DNA from: Mycobacterium sp.
GTDB taxonomy: Bacteria > Actinomycetota > Actinomycetes > Mycobacteriales > Mycobacteriaceae
Length of the DNA: 64,000 bases
NCBI RefSeq assembly: GCF_004298145.1
Contig: NZ_SCRH01000070.1
Coordinates: 1-64,000 of the forward strand
Reading direction: 5' to 3'
Shown here: positions 58,945-64,000 of the stretch, in pieces
Position numbering within the stretch: position 1 is the first letter of the stretch
Layout of the letters: every line of letters starts with the position of its first letter
Notes under the pieces: generated by a model
Database searches by the model: none
The model's input: only the letters and a program-made list of their open reading frames with translations
Told to the model about the DNA's origin: nothing
Translations under genes and position numbers: made by a program

Positions 58945-59784
58945 GTGGCCCGCATCCGCAACCTCGTCGCCGCTCTGCACCGCCGTGGTCCGCACCGGGT
59001 TTTGCGGGGTGAGCTGGCCTTTGCCGGACTGCCGGGAGTGGTGTACACCCCGGAGGAGGGGCTGAATCTGCCCGGCGTGGCGTTCGGCCACGATTGGCTC
59101 GCCGGCGCCGCCCGGTATTCGAACCTGCTCGAGCATCTGGCGTCGTGGGGCATCGTGGCCGGCGCTCCGGACACCCAGCGGGGCCTGGCCCCGTCGGTGC
59201 TGAACTTCGCCTTCGATCTCGGCACCGCCCTGGACATCGTGTCGGGTGTGCGCCTCGGGCCGGGCAAGATCAGCGTGCATCCCGCCAAGCTCGGCGTCGT
59301 CGGTCATGGTTTCGGCGGCTCGGCCGCGGTGTTCGCCGCGGCCGGAATGCCCGCCAAGCCCGCGGCGGTGGCGGCGATTTTCCCCAGCGTCACCAGCCCG
59401 CCCGCGCAGCAGCCGGCCGCGACGCTGAAGGTTCCGGGAGTGATCTTCACCGCGCCGGGCGATCGGACGACGTTGACTTCCAACGCGCTGGCGCTTGCCG
59501 AGGTGTGGGAGCCGGCGACGCTGCGCCTCGTCAGCAAGGCCCAACCCGGTGGGCTGGTCGAGGGCCGGCGGCTGGGCACGGTGCTGGGGCTGGCCGGCCC
59601 ACACCGGCGCACCCAGCGGTCGGTCCGCGCGCTGCTGACCGGATACCTGCTCTACACCCTGGGCGGCGACAAGAAGTATCGCGAGTTCGCCGACCCGGAC
59701 GTGCGCCTGCCGGGGACGGACGCCATCGATCCCGAGGCCGAGGCGATTCCTCTGGAGGAAAAGATCGTCGCCCTGCTGAAGTGA
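58945..59784 (+). CDS. Alpha/beta-hydrolase of the dienelactone-hydrolase type (Rv3438 homologue)
   Basis: A 279-residue protein starting at GTG 58945. The nucleophile elbow reads GVVGHGFGGSAA, with glycine-His-Gly instead of the usual serine, so the catalytic Ser/Cys is not visible; the late part VPGVIFTAPGDRTTL holds the possible acid. It matches Rv3438 in length and position. It may be a non-catalytic member of the fold. Function unknown. Confidence 0.8.
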   Translation: MARIRNLVAALHRRGPHRVLRGELAFAGLPGVVYTPEEGLNLPGVAFGHDWLAGAARYSNLLEHLASWGIVAGAPDTQRGLAPSVLNFAFDLGTALDIVSGVRLGPGKISVHPAKLGVVGHGFGGSAAVFAAAGMPAKPAAVAAIFPSVTSPPAQQPAATLKVPGVIFTAPGDRTTLTSNALALAEVWEPATLRLVSKAQPGGLVEGRRLGTVLGLAGPHRRTQRSVRALLTGYLLYTLGGDKKYREFADPDVRLPGTDAIDPEAEAIPLEEKIVALLK

Positions 59785-59826
59785 GAGGGCCACCGACGAT
59801 TTCACGGACTGCCGGGCGGACGCTTC

Positions 59827-59879
59827 GGCGGGCTGAGGCGGGCTGAGGCGGGCTGAGGCGGGCTGAGGCGGGCTGAGGG
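59827..59879. repeat. 10-bp tandem repeat
   Basis: About five copies of GGCTGAGGCG in a head-to-tail array between the hydrolase gene and the LLM oxidoreductase gene. All inner copies are identical, which suggests recent slippage; the last copy ends in GGCTGAGGGT. Confidence 0.9.
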
Positions 59880-59914
59880 TCCGGGCCCGCACGGCCGCGT
59901 GGTAAGTGTCATTG

Positions 59915-60955
59915 ATGCGAATCGGGATCGCCCTGAACTATTCGGGCGGCTTTCACGAAGCCGTGGACCGCGTCGTCGAACTGGAGAAGTCCGGCATCGA
60001 GGTCGCGGTGGTGGCCGAGGCGTATTCGTTCGACGCCATCAGCCAGCTGGGATACCTGGCCGCCAAGACGAAAACCGTCGAACTGGCTTCGGGGGTCCTT
60101 CCCCTCTACATCCGCACACCGTCGCTGCTGGCGATGACGGCTGCGGGGCTGGATTTCGTGTCCGGCGGGCGATTCCGCCTGGGCATCGGCACCTCCGGGC
60201 CGCAGGTGATCGAGGGGTTCCACGGGGTCCCGTTCGACGCCCCGCTGGGGCGTACCCGCGAGATCGTGGAGATCTGCCGCAAGGTGTGGCGCCGCGAACG
60301 CGTGCAATACGCCGGCAAGCACTACCAGCTGCCGCTGCCCGCGGACCGCGGAACGGGCTTGGGAAAGCCGCTGCAGCTCATCAATCACCCTGTGCGCGAA
60401 CGTATTCCGATCAGTATCGCCGCGCTGGGTCCCAAGAATGTCGAGCTCACCGCCGAGATCGCCGAGGGCTGGCAGCCCGTCTTCTACCTCCCGGACAAGG
60501 CCGCGTCGATCTGGGGCGAGGCGTTGGCCGCCGGTGCCGCCAAGCGCGATCCGGCGCTGGGTCCGCTCGACGTCATGGTGCACGCGTCGCTGGCCATCGG
60601 GGATAACGTCGACGAGCGGCTGGCCTGGGTCAAGCCGCAGCTCGGCCTGTACATCGGCGGGATGGGCGCCAAAGGCCGCAATTTCTACCACAATCTGGCG
60701 ACGCGCTACGGGTATGGCGAGGTCGCGGACCGCATCCAGGAGCTGTACCTGTCCGGCCGCAAGCAGGAGGCCATCGACGCCGTGCCCGACGAGTTGGTGC
60801 GCGGCATGTCGCTGGTCGGGCCGCGCGGATGCGTGGCCGAACGCCTGGCCGCGTTCGCCGAGGCCGGCGTGACCACGCTGTTGTTGAGCCCGCTGGCCGC
60901 CGACCGCGACGAATCCATGCGCTTCGTCGAGGAAGCACTGCAGCTGCAACCCTGA
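59915..60955 (+). CDS. LLM-class F420-dependent oxidoreductase
   Basis: A 346-residue luciferase-like monooxygenase fold protein. The N-terminal MRIGIALNYSGGFHEAVDRV, the LASGVLPLYIRTPSLLAMTA and GGRFRLGIGTSGPQVIEGFH segments are typical of F420-dependent members of this TIM-barrel family. The electron donor would be F420H2; the substrate cannot be told. ATG 59915 gives the best N-terminus; a GTG three codons upstream (59906) is an alternative. It stands convergent to the Rv3439c-type gene, whose stop lies 4 bases away. Confidence 0.85.
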   Translation: MRIGIALNYSGGFHEAVDRVVELEKSGIEVAVVAEAYSFDAISQLGYLAAKTKTVELASGVLPLYIRTPSLLAMTAAGLDFVSGGRFRLGIGTSGPQVIEGFHGVPFDAPLGRTREIVEICRKVWRRERVQYAGKHYQLPLPADRGTGLGKPLQLINHPVRERIPISIAALGPKNVELTAEIAEGWQPVFYLPDKAASIWGEALAAGAAKRDPALGPLDVMVHASLAIGDNVDERLAWVKPQLGLYIGGMGAKGRNFYHNLATRYGYGEVADRIQELYLSGRKQEAIDAVPDELVRGMSLVGPRGCVAERLAAFAEAGVTTLLLSPLAADRDESMRFVEEALQLQP

Positions 60956-60959
60956 GCGG

Positions 60960-62324
60960 TCACTGCCCCGCCTGCGGAAGCTGGTCTGCGGCAATCTCGC
61001 ACGGCGTCGACCCCTCAGGCGGCGGCGGGGGCAGCGGTTCGGCCGCGGGTGCGGCCGGGGGCGCCGGCTCGGCCGGTGGTGGGGTCTCAACCGGTTGGGC
61101 CGGCTGATCGGGCATAGCGGGGTCGAGCGGCCCGGCCTCGTCGACGGGCCGGGCCGGGTCGGCCTCCCCGGATTCGGCGGTTTCGGGGCCACCCACGTCG
61201 TCGGTGACGTCACCGGTGTCCATGGCTTCAACGGGATCCCCGGCGTGAAAAGGCTTCTCGTCGAAGGCGTTTCCGTCGCCGAACGGGTCCGAACCGTCCG
61301 ATCCGTCACCCGTCGACCCGAGCAGGCCGCCCATCGCATCGACGATCCTGCCGGCCAGGCCGAGCAGGCCGCCGCCGCCACCGAGCCCACCGCCACCGAG
61401 CCCACCACCGCCGAGGCCGCCACCCAGATCGCCCACACCGCCGGCGGGCATCACCGACGCATCGCCGAGCGCGGTTCCCCAGTCCGCGGCCGGCGCGGGC
61501 GCCAACGGGGCGACCGGCGCGGGCACGGAGGCGGCCGGCGCCGGCACCCCGGCCGTCACCGTCGGCGCGGGAGCATCCACCGGCAGTACGGGAGCGGCGG
61601 CCACCGGCGGGGCAAGTTGCATCGGGACAAGACTCGTCCCGAGATCACCGGGGAATTCGAACCGCGCCGCCGGTGCGGCGGCCGCCCTGTCGATCACCAT
61701 GGCGTAGGACGTCTGCACCCCGTCCGAGGTGGACCGCATCGCATTCAGCCAGTCGTTACGAATATCGTTGTCCACGTAGGGAATTAAGTGGTGGCGCACC
61801 ACCTCCTCGGCGCTCCGCAGGTCGCCCGCCGCGACCACGGCGGCGGCGGCCAACCATGCCGGCCGCTGCGCCTGCGTGCGGTCGTCGACGGCGACGGCGG
61901 TCGCCACTTTCGAATCGACCAAATGCCACAGGTTGTCGCGCAGCGACTCGCACCGCTGGGCCGCCGCGCGCAGTTCGGCGGCGACCGCGTCCGCGGTGTC
62001 GCAATGCCGCTGCAACAGCTGCACCGCGGCGTCACCGCCCGGGCCCGTCCACGCCGCGGCCAGCTCGGCCACCTGGGCGCGCTGCATCCGCAGCGCTTCG
62101 GCCGCCACCACGCCGGCCGCCCGCAACTCCGCGCAATCGCGGTCGAGCACGCGCAGGTCGAGACCGTCCTCGCTCGCATACCATTCGCGGATCTGTGCGG
62201 GATGCGCTGTCAGGTCGGGATGTTGGTAGCCGAGCGTGTGGCAGGCCTGAACGTAGGTCTGGGTATGTTCGACGGCGACCCGGCCCTCGCCGAGGCGCGC
62301 GTCCACATCCAACCGGTCGACCAC
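60960..62324 (-). CDS. Conserved Ala/Pro/Gly-rich protein, Rv3439c homologue
   Basis: A 454-residue protein. The N-terminal half (1-200) is helical and has an AAWTGPGGDAAVQLL turn (WXG-like), similar to type VII secretion substrates. The second half is Pro/Ala- and Gly-rich (residues 290-330 are glycine repeats) with an acidic end. It matches Rv3439c in size and position. GTG 62324 lies 3 bases after the Rv3440c-type stop, so the two are coupled. I infer a secreted pair, not proved. Confidence 0.78.
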   Translation of the reverse strand: MVDRLDVDARLGEGRVAVEHTQTYVQACHTLGYQHPDLTAHPAQIREWYASEDGLDLRVLDRDCAELRAAGVVAAEALRMQRAQVAELAAAWTGPGGDAAVQLLQRHCDTADAVAAELRAAAQRCESLRDNLWHLVDSKVATAVAVDDRTQAQRPAWLAAAAVVAAGDLRSAEEVVRHHLIPYVDNDIRNDWLNAMRSTSDGVQTSYAMVIDRAAAAPAARFEFPGDLGTSLVPMQLAPPVAAAPVLPVDAPAPTVTAGVPAPAASVPAPVAPLAPAPAADWGTALGDASVMPAGGVGDLGGGLGGGGLGGGGLGGGGGLLGLAGRIVDAMGGLLGSTGDGSDGSDPFGDGNAFDEKPFHAGDPVEAMDTGDVTDDVGGPETAESGEADPARPVDEAGPLDPAMPDQPAQPVETPPPAEPAPPAAPAAEPLPPPPPEGSTPCEIAADQLPQAGQ

Positions 62325-62327
62325 GAG

Positions 62328-62657
62328 CTACGCGATCCGCGCCGCGGCATACAGTTCGGCGTCGGCGTAGCGCTCGGCGCTGGACCGCAGGGCGGCGGCG
62401 ATCTCGGTGGACGCGTGCGACCACTGCGACACCTGCGTCACCAACCGCTCCAACTCGGCGCGCAGCGCGTCGCCGCGCGCGGTGTGCGCCCGCCCGGCGC
62501 CGGCTCCGCTGAAAGCCAGCCTGGCCAGGTGATCGCTTAGCGCGCGGTCGATGAATTCCGCCGCCATGGCGAAGTGGTTAGCGACGCGGTGCGTGGCCGC
62601 CACGTCGATCTGTGTGCGGGCGGCGGCAACAGGCAGTGTTCCCCCAACGAATTTCAT
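62328..62657 (-). CDS. Small EspC-like type VII secretion-associated protein (Rv3440c homologue)
   Basis: A 109-residue helical protein (VAAARTQIDVAATHRVANHF, then LRAELERLVTQVSQWSHAST and AALRSSAERYADAE). It has the hairpin layout of WXG100/EspC-type proteins, with a YADAE motif near the C-terminus close to the YxxxD/E secretion signal. It matches Rv3440c and sits directly upstream of the partner gene at 60960-62324. Assignment to the secretion pathway rests on size, position and the motif. Confidence 0.68.
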   Translation of the reverse strand: MKFVGGTLPVAAARTQIDVAATHRVANHFAMAAEFIDRALSDHLARLAFSGAGAGRAHTARGDALRAELERLVTQVSQWSHASTEIAAALRSSAERYADAELYAAARIA

Positions 62658-62705
62658 GCCTAATCCGACGCCCGCAGGCGCATCGGGGTTCCGGCCGCGG
62701 AAGGA

Positions 62706-64000
62706 TCAGTGCGCGGCGCTGACCGCTTCGGCGACCCGGGTGGCGATCCGCGCAGCGGTGTCCTCTTCGGGGGCCTCCACCATCACGCGGATCATCGGTT
62801 CAGTTCCCGACGGGCGCAACAGGATTCGGCCGGTGTCGCCCAATTCGGCCTCGGCCTGCCCAACGGCCGTCCGCACCGACGGCGCGCTGGCGGCCGTGAC
62901 CTTGTCGGCGACCGTGACATTGATCAGCACCTGCGGCAGCGTCTGCATCGCCGAGGCCAGGTCGGCCAGCGGCGAGCCGGTCTGCGCCATACGGGTCATC
63001 AGCCGCAGCCCGGTGACGATGCCGTCCCCGGTCGAGCCCAGCGCGGGCATCACGATGTGCCCGGATTGCTCGCCGCCCAGACTGTAGTCACCGGCGCGCA
63101 GTTCCTCCACGACGTAGCGATCGCCAACGCCGGTGGTGCGCACCGTGATTCCGGCCGAGCGCATGGCCAGATGCAGTCCCAGGTTGCTCATCACGGTGGT
63201 CACCAGCGTCCTGGAGGCCAGTTCGTCGGCCTCGTGCATCGCCAGCGCGAGCACCACCATGATGTGGTCGCCGTCGACGAGGTTGCCGTCGGCGTCGATG
63301 GCCAGGCACCGGTCGGCGTCCCCGTCGTGCGCCAGTCCCAGATCCGCGTGGTGCGCGACCACCGCTGAGCGCAGCGAATCCAGGTGCGTGGAGCCGCAGT
63401 TGTCGTTGATGTTGAGCCCGTTGGGGGCGGCGTTGATCGCGATCACCCGCGCACCGGCCGCGCGGTAGGCGCGCGGGGCCACCGAGGAGGCAGCGCCGTG
63501 GGCGCAGTCCACCACCACGGTCAACCCGTCGAGCCGCAGCGTGCTGGCCTTGCTCAGGTGGCGCAGGTAGCGGTCGGCCGCGTCCCCGGCGTCGACGACC
63601 CGACCGATCCCGGCCCCGACCGGGCGCAGCCCGGGGTCGCCGACCAAGGCTTCGATCTGATGCTCGGTGCCGTCGTCGAGCTTTCGCCCGCCGGGGCCGA
63701 AGATCTTGATGCCGTTGTCGGGCATCGGGTTGTGCGAGGCGGAGATCATCACCCCGAAGTCGGCGTCATAGGCGCCCGTCAGGTAGGCCACCGCGGGGGT
63801 GGGCAGCACCCCCACCCGCAGCGCGTCGACCCCTTGGCTGGTCAGCCCGGCGATCACCGCGGCCTCGAGCATTTCGCCGCTGGCCCGCGGGTCGCGGCCG
63901 ATCACCGCGATCCGCCGGCCCGGCGCCGGCGCGCTCGCCAGGTGCCGCGCCGCCGCGGAACCCAGCGCCACCGCCAGCTCGGCGGTCAACTCACGATTGG
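62706..64000 (-). CDS. glmM: Phosphoglucosamine mutase, 5' end beyond the window
   Basis: The 3' part (about 431 residues) of GlmM/MrsA; the frame runs through NRELTAELAVALG off the right edge, so about 15 N-terminal residues are missing. The phosphoserine loop is ISASHNPMPDNGIK, the metal-binding loop DGDADR in LAHDGDADRCLA, and the sugar-binding EEQSGH-like motif reads GGEQSGHI. The end is EAVSAAH. It converts glucosamine 6-phosphate to the 1-phosphate for UDP-GlcNAc. In M. tuberculosis it is followed by Rv3440c and Rv3439c as here. Confidence 0.97.
   Translation of the reverse strand, partial: NRELTAELAVALGSAAARHLASAPAPGRRIAVIGRDPRASGEMLEAAVIAGLTSQGVDALRVGVLPTPAVAYLTGAYDADFGVMISASHNPMPDNGIKIFGPGGRKLDDGTEHQIEALVGDPGLRPVGAGIGRVVDAGDAADRYLRHLSKASTLRLDGLTVVVDCAHGAASSVAPRAYRAAGARVIAINAAPNGLNINDNCGSTHLDSLRSAVVAHHADLGLAHDGDADRCLAIDADGNLVDGDHIMVVLALAMHEADELASRTLVTTVMSNLGLHLAMRSAGITVRTTGVGDRYVVEELRAGDYSLGGEQSGHIVMPALGSTGDGIVTGLRLMTRMAQTGSPLADLASAMQTLPQVLINVTVADKVTAASAPSVRTAVGQAEAELGDTGRILLRPSGTEPMIRVMVEAPEEDTAARIATRVAEAVSAAH

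Noticed and set aside
1..64000. tRNA, rRNA, CRISPR, insertion sequence or prophage
   Set aside because: No cloverleaf, spacer-repeat array, transposase, integrase or phage structural gene was recognised in either strand.

Overview
The window is GC-rich chromosome from a Mycobacterium, most likely a slow grower. Gene content and order follow the M. tuberculosis segment Rv3394c to Rv3441c (imuB, imuA', guaA, pgmB/GH65, Rv3405c/Rv3406, choD, guaB3, guaB2, sigD, whiB3, groEL1/groES, tsaD-rimI-tsaB-tsaE, alr, gadB, nnr, glmS, Rv3438-3440c, glmM). This comparison is from memory of the gene order, not from an alignment. The species cannot be fixed from the sequence alone.

Layout. 1-4413: tail of a beta-ketoacyl-ACP synthase, the SOS mutasome pair imuA'-imuB behind a LexA box, and guaA. 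4414-14192: accessory block with a decayed SCP2-like fragment, a phosphotransferase (rifampin phosphotransferase/PEP synthase type) with two AttH-like proteins and a TetR regulator, decayed methyltransferase and hydrolase genes, and a PPE protein with a histidine-rich stretch behind a Fur-family (probably Zur) box. 14193-20834: beta-phosphoglucomutase and GH65 phosphorylase, a TetR/dioxygenase pair with two visible operators, a 54-bp triplicated repeat and choD. 20835-23680: inserted molybdopterin oxidoreductase with a divergent TetR. 23677-29784: guaB3, guaB2, a DUF5319 protein, rsdA-sigD, a conserved hypothetical and whiB3.

29785-44363 is a second, larger accessory block between whiB3 and groEL1. 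It holds an orphan truncated ureA, a remnant of a GreA-like gene, and an operon of a GreA-like factor, a 39-residue protein and a baeRF-type protein. It continues with a divergent Cu/Zn-SOD-like lipoprotein, membrane proteins, an AurF-type di-iron protein behind a 19-bp palindrome, a CtaB paralogue with isopentenyl-diphosphate isomerase, a methyltransferase/ABC-transporter operon, a PAS protein, an ICMT-type methyltransferase and a membrane adenylyl cyclase. 44364-64000 returns to conserved core: groEL1 with its terminator, groES with a CIRCE element, t6A synthesis genes, cell-wall precursor genes (alr, glmS, glmM) and a small secretion-associated pair.

No rRNA, tRNA, CRISPR array, insertion sequence or prophage was recognised. 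The main non-coding signals are two homologous hairpin elements at gene 3' ends (2755-2821 and 51706-51768), the 54-bp triplication, a 10-bp minisatellite, and several operator-like palindromes next to TetR-type or metal-responsive genes.
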